Shown here piece after piece: positions 44,214-52,515 of a DNA stretch of 64,000 nt; position 1 is the first letter of the stretch; each line of letters begins with the position of its first letter. A program made the position numbers and the translations under genes. This DNA comes from Phaeobacter italicus (GTDB lineage Bacteria; Pseudomonadota; Alphaproteobacteria; Rhodobacterales; Rhodobacteraceae), in contig NZ_CVRM01000034.1 of assembly GCF_001258055.1 (NCBI RefSeq), positions 99,073 to 163,072 on the forward strand, in the 5' to 3' direction. The notes below the pieces were generated by a model. It did not search any database, had not been told where the DNA came from, and saw only the letters and a program-made list of their open reading frames with translations.

Positions 44214-45497
44214 ATGAAACTGAAACTGACGACACTGGCGCTGGGCGCCGCGATGGCCGCTGGCCCTGCAATGGCAGACCTTGTGTTCCCGTCGCTGAGC
44301 TACCGGACCGGCCCCTATGCTGCTGGTGGCATTCCCTTCGCGGATGGCTACGCTGACTATTTCACACTGGTGAATGAGCGTGACGGCGGCATCGGCGGTG
44401 TTAAGGCACGCGTTATCGAATGCGAGACCGGCTACAACACCGAAAAGGGCGTGGAATGCTATGAATCCACCAAAGGTGAAGGCGCGCTGATCTATCAACC
44501 GCTCTCCACCGGGATTACCTACCAGCTGATCCCCAAAGTCACCGCGGACGGCATTCCGCTGCACACCATGGGCTATGGCCGGACCTCGGCTGCGAACGGC
44601 AAAGTGTTTAGCAACGTCTTCAATTATCCCGCGAACTACTGGGATGGTGCATCGGGTGTTATCAACTACCTGCTCGAAGCCAACGATGGCGATCTGAACG
44701 GCAAGAAGATCTCGCTGCTGTTCCACAACTCCGCTTATGGCAAAGAGCCGATCCGCACACTGGAAGAGCTGTCCAAGAAGCATGGTTTCACCCTGTCGAC
44801 CCTGCCTGTTGACCACCCCGGTCAGGAGCAGAAGTCGCAGTGGCTGCAAATTCGTCGTGACCGTCCTGATTTCGTGATCATGTGGGGCTGGGGCGTGATG
44901 AACCAGGTTGCCATTCAGGAAGCGGCAAACATCCGCTACCCGATGGAGAACTTCATCGGCGTCTGGTGGTCCGGTGCAGAACATGACGTGATGCCGGCAG
45001 GTGAAAAGGCGGATGGCTACAAGGCCGTAACCTTCCACGGTGTTGGCCGTGACTTCCCGGTGTTTGACGACATTCAGACACATGTTGTGGACAAGGGCCT
45101 TGCAGCTGGTGCTGGCGATCAGATCGGCAACGTTCTGTACAACCGCGGTATGTATGCGGCGATGCTGGCTGTCGAAGCTGCAAAAACTGCTCAGGAAATC
45201 CACGGTACCGCCGACATCACCCCTGCGATGATGCGCGACGGTATGGAAGCGCTGGAAATGCCTGAAGCGCGCATGTCTGCACTTGGCATGCCGCTGTTTG
45301 GTCCGGCGTTCAACGTCTCCTGTGAAAATCACGGTGGTCCGGGTCTGGTTGGCATGACCCAGTGGGATGCCTCTGCCAAAGAGTGGACGCTGATCTCTGA
45401 TTTTGCGCAGAGCGACCGTGACGTGATCCAGCCGCTGATCGACGAAGACTCCGCTGCTTATGCGGCAGAGAACAACATCGAACAGCGCTGCAACTGA
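44214..45497 (+). CDS. Branched-chain amino acid-type ABC importer, substrate-binding protein
   Basis: A 427-residue periplasmic binding protein with a signal peptide cut after GPAMA (residue 21). It has the two-lobed type I fold: SYRTGPYAAGGIPFADGYADYF, VKARVIECETGYN and GKKISLLFHNSAYGK. It differs from typical LivK proteins and is longer, which fits a substrate other than leucine. Three cysteines (including Cys near the C terminus, EQRCN) could form a disulphide. Two strong hairpins follow the stop codon and probably protect this part of the mRNA. Confidence 0.9.
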   Translation: MKLKLTTLALGAAMAAGPAMADLVFPSLSYRTGPYAAGGIPFADGYADYFTLVNERDGGIGGVKARVIECETGYNTEKGVECYESTKGEGALIYQPLSTGITYQLIPKVTADGIPLHTMGYGRTSAANGKVFSNVFNYPANYWDGASGVINYLLEANDGDLNGKKISLLFHNSAYGKEPIRTLEELSKKHGFTLSTLPVDHPGQEQKSQWLQIRRDRPDFVIMWGWGVMNQVAIQEAANIRYPMENFIGVWWSGAEHDVMPAGEKADGYKAVTFHGVGRDFPVFDDIQTHVVDKGLAAGAGDQIGNVLYNRGMYAAMLAVEAAKTAQEIHGTADITPAMMRDGMEALEMPEARMSALGMPLFGPAFNVSCENHGGPGLVGMTQWDASAKEWTLISDFAQSDRDVIQPLIDEDSAAYAAENNIEQRCN

Positions 45498-45538
45498 TGT
45501 GGCGGGATCCTGACCTGCAAGGGTTGGGGTCCACCACC

Positions 45539-45588
45539 CTGCGCTGATTGCGCAGTGGACTCATGATGCGGCGCGCTTGCGCCGCATC
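45539..45588 (+). other. Two intercistronic hairpins after the binding-protein gene
   Basis: CTGCGC (45539-45544) pairs with GCGCAG (45550-45555); GATGCGGCGC (45565-45574) pairs perfectly with GCGCCGCATC (45579-45588). No T-run follows, so transcription likely continues to the next ATPase gene. Such structures often raise the amount of binding protein relative to downstream subunits by blocking 3' decay. Confidence 0.6.
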
Positions 45589-45656
45589 CACAGACAGACC
45601 CGGCAACAAACCCCGTCCAGGGCAGAAACGGTCGGGACCACGTGAGGATAAAAAAG

Positions 45657-46493
45657 ATGCTGGATACAGCCAAACCCACCGATGTGCAGGCAGACACGCT
45701 GCTTGAGGTCAACAACATCGAAGTGATCTACAACCACGTGATCCTTGTCCTGAAGGGTGTCAGCCTCAAGGTGCCCAAGGGCGGTATCACGGCCCTTCTG
45801 GGCGGCAACGGCGCGGGCAAGACGACCACGCTCAAGGCTGTTTCGAATCTCCTGCACTCAGAGCGCGGCGAAGTGACCAAGGGCTCCATCACCTATCGCG
45901 GTGAACGGGTACAGGATCTTGATCCCGCCGAGCTGGTGAAGAAGGGCGTCATCCAGGTGATGGAAGGCCGCCATTGTTTTGAACATTTGACGGTCGAGGA
46001 GAACCTCCTGACCGGTGCGTATACCCGCGGTGATGGCAAGGCGAACATCCAGCGCGATTTGGAGATGGTTTACAGCTATTTCCCCCGCCTCAAGGAGCGC
46101 CGCCGCAGCCAGGCGGGTTACACCTCCGGGGGCGAGCAACAGATGGTTGCGATGGGCCGCGCGCTGATGAGCCGCCCGGAAACCATTTTGCTGGACGAGC
46201 CCTCCATGGGCTTGGCGCCGCAGTTGGTGGAGCAGATTTTCGAAATTGTGAAATCGATCAATGAGAATGAGGGCGTTACGTTCCTGCTTGCAGAACAGAA
46301 CACCAACGTTGCTCTGCGTTACTCGCACTATGGCTACATTCTTGAATCTGGCCGCGTCGTGATGGATGGGCCAGCAGCCGAGCTGCGTGAAAACCCGGAC
46401 GTGAAGGAATTCTATCTCGGCATGTCGGACGAAGGACGCAAGAGCTTCCGTGATGTGCGGTCCTATCGCCGTCGTAAGCGGTGGTTGAGCTGA
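45657..46493 (+). CDS. Branched-chain amino acid-type ABC importer, LivF-like ATPase
   Basis: A 278-residue LivF-type nucleotide-binding subunit. Walker A is GGNGAGKTT, signature YTSGGEQQMVAMGRAL, Walker B TILLDEPSMGLAP and a Gln at the switch position region LLAEQN, as in LivF proteins. A C-terminal basic tail (RSYRRRKRWLS) is an addition. The ATG at 45657 has GAGGA 8 bases upstream; GTG at 45642 is an alternative. It pairs with the LivG-like ATPase. Confidence 0.93.
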   Translation: MLDTAKPTDVQADTLLEVNNIEVIYNHVILVLKGVSLKVPKGGITALLGGNGAGKTTTLKAVSNLLHSERGEVTKGSITYRGERVQDLDPAELVKKGVIQVMEGRHCFEHLTVEENLLTGAYTRGDGKANIQRDLEMVYSYFPRLKERRRSQAGYTSGGEQQMVAMGRALMSRPETILLDEPSMGLAPQLVEQIFEIVKSINENEGVTFLLAEQNTNVALRYSHYGYILESGRVVMDGPAAELRENPDVKEFYLGMSDEGRKSFRDVRSYRRRKRWLS

Positions 46494-46508
46494 GGCGGGG
46501 AGGCTGAC

Positions 46509-47726
46509 ATGAGCTATTTTGACGAGCTGGAAACCCGCAGCGCGGATGCACGCGCAGCTGATATCGCGCGCTTGCTGCCTCAGCAGATCGGCCGCGCACA
46601 GACAGCGGCCGGTTACGGTGACAGCCTGGGGCAGATTGATGCCGCAGCGATCACCAGCGTCACAGATCTTGCGGGTCTGCCGGTGCTGCGAAAGTCTGAT
46701 CTGAGCAAGGCCCAGGCCGCGAACCCACCCTTTGGTGGCTTTACCGTAAAGCCAGCGAGCGGGTTTGCGCATGTGTTCCAGTCGCCAGGTCCGATCTACG
46801 AACCAGGTGGGGTTGATCATGATTGGTGGCGGATGGGCCGTTTCCTGCACGCCGTGGGAATTGGGTCTGGTGATGTCGTCCAGAACTGCTTTGGGTATCA
46901 TCTGACGCCCGCGGGCATGATCTTTGAAAGCGGGGCACGTGCCGTGGGAGCCGCTGTCCTTCCTGCAGGAACGGGTCAGACAGAACTGCAGGTCACCGCT
47001 GCCCGTGATGTCGGCGCAACCGCCTATGCGGGCACGCCAGATTATCTGAAGGTGATCCTGGATCGTGCAGATGCGATGGGGGTGGAGTTGGGCTTTCGCA
47101 AGGCGGCTGTCGGCGGCGGCGCCCTGTTCCCGTCACTGCGTCAGGAATATGCCGACCGTGGGATCACCTGCCTGCAGTCTTATGCGACTGCGGATCTCGG
47201 CAATATCGCGTATGAAAGTGCGGCGATGGAAGGGATGATCGTTGATGAGCAGGTCATCGTGGAGATCGTCACGCCCGGCACTGGCACGCCAGTCGCAGCG
47301 GGTGAGGTTGGCGAGGTTGTCGTTACAACTTTGAATCCAGACTACCCGTTGATCCGTTTTGCAACAGGCGATCTGTCTGCGGTGTTGCCTGGTCAATCCC
47401 CCTGCGGACGCACCAACATGCGGATCAAAGGCTGGATGGGGCGGGCCGATCAGACGACCAAAATCAAAGGCATGTTTGTTCGTCCAGAACAGGTCGCTGC
47501 ATTGGTCGACAAGCACGACGAGATCGTGAAGGCCCGCGTTGTTGCGAGCCGTGACGGCGAGATGGATGCCATGACTGTCCAGATTGAGGCGGCCGATGGC
47601 GACGAGATGGCCTATGCGAAGTCTGTTGTTGAGGTGCTGAAGCTCAAGGGCAAGATCGAAATCGTCGCGCCCGGTGCCCTGCCGAAGGATGGGCTCGTGA
47701 TCGAAGATCAACGCAGCTACGACTGA
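46509..47726 (+). CDS. Phenylacetate-CoA ligase-like (PaaK-type) AMP-forming enzyme
   Basis: A 405-residue member of the adenylate-forming family, PaaK branch. Features are the LPVLRKSDLS entry, NCFGYHLTPAG, YAGTPDYLKVIL, the core YATADLGNIAYES and the hinge RFATGDLSAV...GRADQTTKIKGMFV. PaaK-type enzymes activate aromatic acids such as phenylacetate. It is shorter than PaaK (about 430) and the usual SSGTTGKP loop is not recognisable (FQSPGPIYEPG stands there), so activity needs proof. Last gene of the operon; a strong terminator follows. Confidence 0.83.
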   Translation: MSYFDELETRSADARAADIARLLPQQIGRAQTAAGYGDSLGQIDAAAITSVTDLAGLPVLRKSDLSKAQAANPPFGGFTVKPASGFAHVFQSPGPIYEPGGVDHDWWRMGRFLHAVGIGSGDVVQNCFGYHLTPAGMIFESGARAVGAAVLPAGTGQTELQVTAARDVGATAYAGTPDYLKVILDRADAMGVELGFRKAAVGGGALFPSLRQEYADRGITCLQSYATADLGNIAYESAAMEGMIVDEQVIVEIVTPGTGTPVAAGEVGEVVVTTLNPDYPLIRFATGDLSAVLPGQSPCGRTNMRIKGWMGRADQTTKIKGMFVRPEQVAALVDKHDEIVKARVVASRDGEMDAMTVQIEAADGDEMAYAKSVVEVLKLKGKIEIVAPGALPKDGLVIEDQRSYD

Positions 47727-47765
47727 ACCCGATGGGTGAATTGACCTGATGAGGGTCCCCGACTG

Positions 47766-47801
47766 GCACGACCGGAGATATCTCTCTGGTCGTGCTTTTT
47801 T
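47766..47801 (+). terminator. Terminator of the ligase-importer operon
   Basis: GCACGACCGGAGA and TCTCTGGTCGTGC form a 13-bp stem with one mismatch and a four-base loop, followed by six T residues. Confidence 0.9.
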
Positions 47802-47861
47802 GTGCTGTGACCCCTCGGGCGCGCGGCGAATGGATGCGGGCCGCCTTTGTTGCTGGCAATT

Positions 47862-47877
47862 CCGACGAAAATGATCG
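47862..47877 (+). promoter_or_regulatory. Shared 16-bp element, copy before the iron permease
   Basis: CCGACGAAAATGATCG lies 34 bp before the permease start. The same 16 bases with one change occur at 51907-51922 upstream of the iron-binding-protein gene. It may be a common regulator site of the split importer; the binder is unknown. Confidence 0.4.
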
Positions 47878-47911
47878 AAATAGAGGTCTGCACTGATATG
47901 AGCCCGGACCC

Positions 47912-49588
47912 ATGAGCAAGTCGACGCAGATACCCTCTGTTCCTTCCAAACGACGGCGCAGCAAGAAAAGCGGCGGCACCGCTTTTGCGATCGTTGCCTG
48001 GATTGTGGCTCTTGCCTGCCTGCTGCCGATGGTTGCCGTCGCGCTGGCTGCTGCAACAGGGGGAACGGACACGATCCGTCACCTGATGGAAACAGTGCTG
48101 GCTGGCTATGCGGGCACGACCCTTGTTCTGGTCCTTTTGGTGGCTATCGGAACCGGTATGGTCGGTGTTGGCGCGGCGTGGCTGGTGACGATGACCCGGT
48201 TTCCCGGCGTGCGTCTCCTTGAGGTGGTTTTGGTTCTGCCATTGGCCTTCCCGGCCTATGTTCTGGCTTATGCCTATACATTCATTCTGGACCACCCCGG
48301 CATTGTGCAGACCACCTTGCGTGAAGTGACAGGCTGGGGGCCACGGGATTACTGGTTCCCAGAAATCAGGTCAGTAGGCGGTGCCGCCCTGATGCTTGTT
48401 CTGGTCCTCTATCCCTATGTCTATCTGCTGGCGCGAGCTGCCTTTGTGCAGCAGAGCGCAGGTGCATTTCTGGCTGCCCGGGCCTTGGGCAATACCTCCC
48501 TGCAGGCCTTTTGGCGGGTCAGCTTGCCGATGGCGCGTCCGGCGATTGCATCGGGGGTGCTGCTGGCGGTGATGGAAACAATCGCTGATTTCGGCACCGT
48601 CAGCTATTTTGGTGTCCAGACCTTTGCGACGGGTATTTATACCAGCTGGTTTTCTCTTGGTGACCGCACAGGGGCCGCACAATTGGCGCTTTGTCTCCTC
48701 GGGTTTGCACTGGCTCTGGCACTGGCAGAGCGAACCAGTCGGGGCCGGGCACGGTATCACCATGCTGGCAAGCAGCAAGCTAAGATGCCACCGGTTGAGC
48801 TGCGAGGCGGACAGGCCGCGCTGGCTATTGTGTTCTGCGCGCTGCCGGTTCTTTTGGGGTTCGTTCTGCCGGTTCTGGTCCTGTTTGAGATGGGGCTGGA
48901 ATCAGAACAAAGCCTGTTCAGCAAACGCTACCTCGGTTTCCTTCAGAATTCCGTGACGCTGGCCATGACGGCAGCGATGCTGACGGTTGGCGCTGCAATC
49001 TGTCTTGGGTTCTACCAGCGGCTGCGTCCGGGGCGTCCCTCGGCGCTCGCGGGGCATGTGTCCCGTTTGGGCTATGCGGTTCCGGGAGGGGTGATCGCCG
49101 TCGGCCTGATGGTACCTTTTGCGGCCTTTGACAACGCGTTGGACGCATGGATGCGCGCGAACTTCGAAATCCGGACTGGTCTGCTGATTACCGGGTCCAT
49201 CTGGCTTTTGGTCGCGGCCTATATGGTGCGCTTCATGGCCGCCGCGCTTGGCGCCTATGAGGGAGGGCAGGCGACACTGCACGCGAATATGGATGCAGCA
49301 GCAAGGTCATTGGGGCAGGGCCCATTGGGTATGCTGCGCCGGGTGCACCTGCCCATTCTGACACCAAGCCTGATGACTGCCCTGTTGATTGTCTTTGTCG
49401 ACGTGATGAAGGAACTTCCGGCAACGCTCATCATGCGGCCGTTCAACTATGACACCCTGGCTGTGCAGGCGTATCGGTTGGCTTCGGATGAACGCCTGGA
49501 GGGGGCGGCTGTGCCATCCCTCGTGATCATGCTGGTTGGTTTGCTGCCTGTCATTCTGATCTGTCGACAGGTCGGGCGCAGGCACTAA
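47912..49588 (+). CDS. Ferric iron ABC importer, double-size permease (FbpB-like)
   Basis: A 558-residue inner-membrane protein with about twelve membrane helices, made of two fused permease halves, as in FbpB/SfuB-type ferric importers. Each half carries the ATPase-contact loop: AARALGNTSLQAFWRVSLPMARPAI in the first and AARSLGQGPLGMLRRVHLPILTPSL in the second. A very basic N terminus (SKRRRSKKS) precedes helix 1. The partner binding protein is 2.2 kb away on the other strand; no ATPase gene is nearby. Confidence 0.9.
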   Translation: MSKSTQIPSVPSKRRRSKKSGGTAFAIVAWIVALACLLPMVAVALAAATGGTDTIRHLMETVLAGYAGTTLVLVLLVAIGTGMVGVGAAWLVTMTRFPGVRLLEVVLVLPLAFPAYVLAYAYTFILDHPGIVQTTLREVTGWGPRDYWFPEIRSVGGAALMLVLVLYPYVYLLARAAFVQQSAGAFLAARALGNTSLQAFWRVSLPMARPAIASGVLLAVMETIADFGTVSYFGVQTFATGIYTSWFSLGDRTGAAQLALCLLGFALALALAERTSRGRARYHHAGKQQAKMPPVELRGGQAALAIVFCALPVLLGFVLPVLVLFEMGLESEQSLFSKRYLGFLQNSVTLAMTAAMLTVGAAICLGFYQRLRPGRPSALAGHVSRLGYAVPGGVIAVGLMVPFAAFDNALDAWMRANFEIRTGLLITGSIWLLVAAYMVRFMAAALGAYEGGQATLHANMDAAARSLGQGPLGMLRRVHLPILTPSLMTALLIVFVDVMKELPATLIMRPFNYDTLAVQAYRLASDERLEGAAVPSLVIMLVGLLPVILICRQVGRRH

Positions 49589-49605
49589 CTCAGCCGCCTT
49601 GCCCC

Positions 49606-49637
49606 AAAAAAAGCCGCGTCAGGCAACGCGGCTTTTT
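49606..49637. terminator. Bidirectional terminator, iron permease / CobW-like gene
   Basis: AAAAAAGCCGCGT pairs with ACGCGGCTTTTT around a six-base loop between convergent genes; both strands have T-runs after the stem. Confidence 0.88.
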
Positions 49638-49659
49638 ATTGACTAAAGAGAGCGGTGGT

Positions 49660-50523
49660 TCAGCTGGCCCACCATGCTTCGATTTCATCCCGGGTGACGC
49701 GGTCTGCCGGGCCCAGTGCCACCAGCGCGGTTTCTTTCGCCTCACACCGTTTGGCCGATACTTGGCGGCCCACGACGTGCAGCTCATACGCGCCACCGTT
49801 GGTCAGCACAAAACCCTTCATCCGATAGATGCCTTCCGGTCTCTCGGCCAGCTTGTCGCCAAGGGCGCGGCGATCAATTGCAGTGGTGGAGTTATGGTGC
49901 CAGGTCACATAGGCGCGATGTGCTGCCTTTGTCTTGGCTCCCAGTGGCAAGGGAAGGACATCAAACAACAGATCCGCAACGGGGGCCTCGCCCAACACCA
50001 CCGGCGTTCTTGCACCAAGCTCGGCGAGTTGCTGCATCACCCCGTCAGCGGGGCGCGCACATTTGCTGATCAACACCGTGTCCGCGGCGCGGATCTGTTG
50101 CACGACCTGATCGCGAAGGAGGTCATCCTCGATCAGGGACGAAAGGTTCTCTCCGTCTGCGACCGTCACGATGCCACCGTAGCTCAGCCGCGCGTCATTC
50201 ATGACTGTGTTCGCAATTGCCACTGGGTCGGACAGGCCACTGGCCTCGATCACGATATGATCCGGAACGGTGTCAGAGCTCAGCGTTTGGTGCAGTGCCA
50301 GTGCAAGATCATCGCCCAGTGAACAGCACACACATCCGTTGCTCAGCGCGACAGTCTCGGCGCCCCGGTCCATCAGCAGGGCGTCATCGATATTGATCTT
50401 GCCGAAGTCATTGACCAGCACGGCCATGCGCAGACCGTGGTCTTCCTGCAGTAGGCGATTGATCAACGTGGTTTTTCCCGCGCCAAGGTAGCCGCTGACG
50501 ATCGTAACCGGTGTTCGGATCAT
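49660..50523 (-). CDS. CobW/COG0523-family GTPase
   Basis: A 287-residue metal-chaperone-type GTPase. Walker A is GYLGAGKTTL, the metal-binding CxCC is in NGCVCCSLGDD, and Walker B region is VIEASGLSDPVA. The guanine-specificity motif normally NKxD reads SKCA here. The C-terminal CobW domain is short (AYELHVVGRQV). It lies between an iron permease and its binding protein, so a role in supplying or sensing a metal is likely but not proven. A longer in-frame start at 50748 is rejected since the family begins at this PVTIVSGYLG. Confidence 0.85.
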   Translation of the reverse strand: MIRTPVTIVSGYLGAGKTTLINRLLQEDHGLRMAVLVNDFGKINIDDALLMDRGAETVALSNGCVCCSLGDDLALALHQTLSSDTVPDHIVIEASGLSDPVAIANTVMNDARLSYGGIVTVADGENLSSLIEDDLLRDQVVQQIRAADTVLISKCARPADGVMQQLAELGARTPVVLGEAPVADLLFDVLPLPLGAKTKAAHRAYVTWHHNSTTAIDRRALGDKLAERPEGIYRMKGFVLTNGGAYELHVVGRQVSAKRCEAKETALVALGPADRVTRDEIEAWWAS

Positions 50524-50714
50524 GCCCGAGCCTCTGGCTGCTGCGACTGATGTGTCATTGGTGACGACCCTCCCGATTGGCGCATCCTGTGTTGGGGAGG
50601 ATGCTATAGGCGGTGCGTCCGCAGCCGTCCAGAGAGCTGTTGGCTTCATCGGCGTGCCAGAATTGCAGGAGGGGAGTATTCGGACCGGGCTGCTGGGCAT
50701 TTGTCCGCACAGAA

Positions 50715-50739
50715 AAGGCGCAGGGAAGCCCTGCGCCTT
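50715..50739 (-). terminator. Terminator of the iron-binding-protein gene
   Basis: AAGGCGCAGGG (50715-50725) pairs perfectly with CCCTGCGCCTT (50729-50739); on the minus strand four T residues follow. It isolates the binding-protein gene from the CobW-like gene. Confidence 0.85.
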
Positions 50740-50786
50740 GCGTGTCACGTCATCGGGTGGCGTGACTGTTCACAGGGTTGTTGGAA

Positions 50787-51803
50787 TTATTCCCAGCCAA
50801 CGTCGTTGAAGATTTTCTGTGCAGTCGGCAGGTTCTCTGCCACGTCAGACAGGTTCACGTCGTCAGCAACAAATTCACCCAGTTTGGCAACGCTTTCGGA
50901 TTTCTCCACGCCGGGCACGGTGGGGAATTCGTCGTTGCCGCCAGAGAAGTACTGCTGAGCCTGATCAGAGGCGAGATACTCCAGGAACTTGATGGCATTC
51001 TCACGGTTCGGCGCATGGGCTGCAACGCCGCCGCCGGAAAGGTTCATGTGCGCACCTTCAGCGTCCTGAGAGGGGAAGATCCAGGTGATCTGGTCGATGT
51101 CCGCGGTCAGGCCTTTGACGTCTTTGCGCAGAGCGCGGGCAAAGTAATAGGAGTTCGCGACGGAGATGTCGCACTCGCCCGAGATGATCCCACGCAGCTG
51201 ATCTGTGTCGCCGCCCTGTGGCGCACGAGCAAAGTTCGCGACCATGCCAGCTGCCCATTCACGTGCGGCTTCTTCGCCGTGTTTCTCGATGATCGAGGAC
51301 AGCAGGGTCTGGGAATAAACGTTGCTGGAGGAACGGTGGCACACCATGCCTTTGTATTCAGGCTTTGCCAGGTCCAGGTAGGTTTGCGGCGGGTTGGCGA
51401 CTTCGTCGGTGTCGACAAAGATGATGCGCGCACGCTGGGAGAAACCGAACCACTGGTTGTCGTTGTCCTGCAGGTTGGCAGGAATGCGCTCTTCCAGGGT
51501 TGCGCTTTCAATCGACTGCAGGACGCCCGCGTTCTTGGCACGTGCCAGGCGGGAGGTGTCGACAGTCAGCAGAACGTCTGCGGGAGAGTTCTCACCCTCG
51601 GCCTGCATACGGGCGATCAGCTCGTCTGCTTTGCCTTCGATGCGGTTGATGGTGATACCGGTTGCCTCTTCAAAATCGGTGTAGAGGCGTTCGTCGGTAT
51701 CGTAGTGACGGGAGGAGTAGAGGTTCAGCTCACCCTCGGCTGCGGCAGTGGTTGCAACGGCGGCGGTCAGGGCGCCGGCCAGAATGGTGGTCGATTTCAG
51801 CAT
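50787..51803 (-). CDS. Ferric iron ABC importer, substrate-binding protein (FutA/FbpA-like)
   Basis: A 338-residue periplasmic protein with a signal peptide (cut near TAAAEG). The fold is the FbpA/FutA type: LNLYSSRHYDTDERLYTDFE near the N terminus, PADVLLTVDTSRL and ISVANSYYFARAL; the tyrosines of YSSRHY and NSYY are the expected Fe(III) ligands. The ATG at 51803 fits the signal peptide; an ATG at 51815 adds four residues. It is transcribed alone and its upstream region shares a 16-bp element with the permease gene. Confidence 0.93.
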   Translation of the reverse strand: MLKSTTILAGALTAAVATTAAAEGELNLYSSRHYDTDERLYTDFEEATGITINRIEGKADELIARMQAEGENSPADVLLTVDTSRLARAKNAGVLQSIESATLEERIPANLQDNDNQWFGFSQRARIIFVDTDEVANPPQTYLDLAKPEYKGMVCHRSSSNVYSQTLLSSIIEKHGEEAAREWAAGMVANFARAPQGGDTDQLRGIISGECDISVANSYYFARALRKDVKGLTADIDQITWIFPSQDAEGAHMNLSGGGVAAHAPNRENAIKFLEYLASDQAQQYFSGGNDEFPTVPGVEKSESVAKLGEFVADDVNLSDVAENLPTAQKIFNDVGWE

Positions 51804-51861
51804 GGTACATCCCATCTATTCAAAACTTTTCTGGGTTCTCAGCAATTGCTTTTGAACCCGA

Positions 51862-51874
51862 CTGATTTGCTCAG
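51862..51874 (-). promoter_or_regulatory. Small palindrome upstream of the iron-binding-protein gene
   Basis: CTGATTTGCTCAG is an inverted repeat CTGA-N5-TCAG, 58 bp before the start. Iron genes in Rhodobacteraceae are often under Fur-, RirA- or IscR-type control, but I cannot assign this site to one of them. Confidence 0.25.
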
Positions 51875-51906
51875 ATAAAGGATTCGGCAAAAGATGCAAA
51901 TCAAAA

Positions 51907-51922
51907 CCGACAAAAATGATCG
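51907..51922 (-). promoter_or_regulatory. Shared 16-bp element, copy before the iron-binding protein
   Basis: CCGACAAAAATGATCG on the plus strand matches the element upstream of the iron permease (47862-47877) at 15 of 16 positions. It lies 103 bp before the start of a gene read in the opposite direction. The ends CCGA and TCGG (reaching 51923) are inverted copies, so a dimeric regulator is possible. Confidence 0.4.
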
Positions 51923-52020
51923 GGAAAAAGCGTCGCAGCGGAAATCTGCCGCTGCGATGGCAGGGGGTGCGGGTCGGAAAAGACGGAGAGATAGAGGTGA
52001 ACGCAGGCCCTGAAACGAAG

Positions 52021-52046
52021 AAAACCGCATCCGAAGATGCGGTTTT
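52021..52046 (-). terminator. rpmJ terminator
   Basis: AAAACCGCATC and GATGCGGTTTT form a perfect 11-bp stem with loop CGAA, 28 bases after the rpmJ stop, with T-runs on the minus strand. Confidence 0.88.
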
Positions 52047-52074
52047 CCGAAATCAGCTATGCTGCGTCTGGCGA

Positions 52075-52200
52075 TCAGCCCTGGCGTGCTTTAAAGCGGC
52101 GCTGGGTCTTGTTGATCACATAGACACGGCCCTTACGACGCACAACGCGGCAGTCACGGTGCCGGTTCTTGAGCGAGCGGAGCGAGTTCTTGACCTTCAT
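52075..52200 (-). CDS. rpmJ: 50S ribosomal protein L36
   Basis: A 41-residue protein too short for ordinary gene lists: [20 protein letters not shown], then [21 protein letters not shown]. It matches the alternative (YkgO-like) L36 form common in alphaproteobacteria, with only Cys17 and His14 left of the classical zinc-binding set (four ligands in the C+ form), so it is a zinc-independent C-minus type. L36 sits in the 50S near 23S rRNA. A perfect terminator follows. Confidence 0.95.
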   Translation of the reverse strand: MKVKNSLRSLKNRHRDCRVVRRKGRVYVINKTQRRFKARQG

Positions 52201-52280
52201 GGCCTATCTCCTGTTCTGCGGCGCGAACCAGCGCCTGGGTTAGCGGGTGTTCCGATCCGTGGATCAAAACAATGAATTCA

Positions 52281-52355
52281 TGGTGGGCGATACAAGGTTC
52301 GAACTTGTGACCCCTTCGATGTCAACGAAGTGCTCTACCACTGAGCTAATCGCCC
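52281..52355 (-). tRNA. tRNA-Val (anticodon GAC)
   Basis: On the minus strand a 75-nt cloverleaf: acceptor GGGCGAT with ATCGCCC, D-arm with AGCTCAGTGGTAGAGC, anticodon stem CTTCG-CGAAG with loop TTGACAT (anticodon GAC), T-arm with GTTCGAA, discriminator A and an encoded CCA end. Confidence 0.97.
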
Positions 52356-52515
52356 ATGAATACCAGTGTTTGCGGTTGGCCCCAAAGTGAATGGGGCGCG
52401 GATAACCGCGCCGGTGAAGGGGTCTATAAAATGAGTCGGAGGGGGGTGCAAGAGCTTTTGACCACAGAAATTTCCAGACTATGCTGTTTCTTGTATTTCA
52501 TCGGCCGGAGCCCGC

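Noticed and set aside
43854..45332. 492-residue minus-strand frame
   Set aside because: Antisense to the LivM-like and binding-protein genes; no family features.
45858..46901. 347-residue minus-strand frame
   Set aside because: Antisense to the LivF-like ATPase and the PaaK-like gene.
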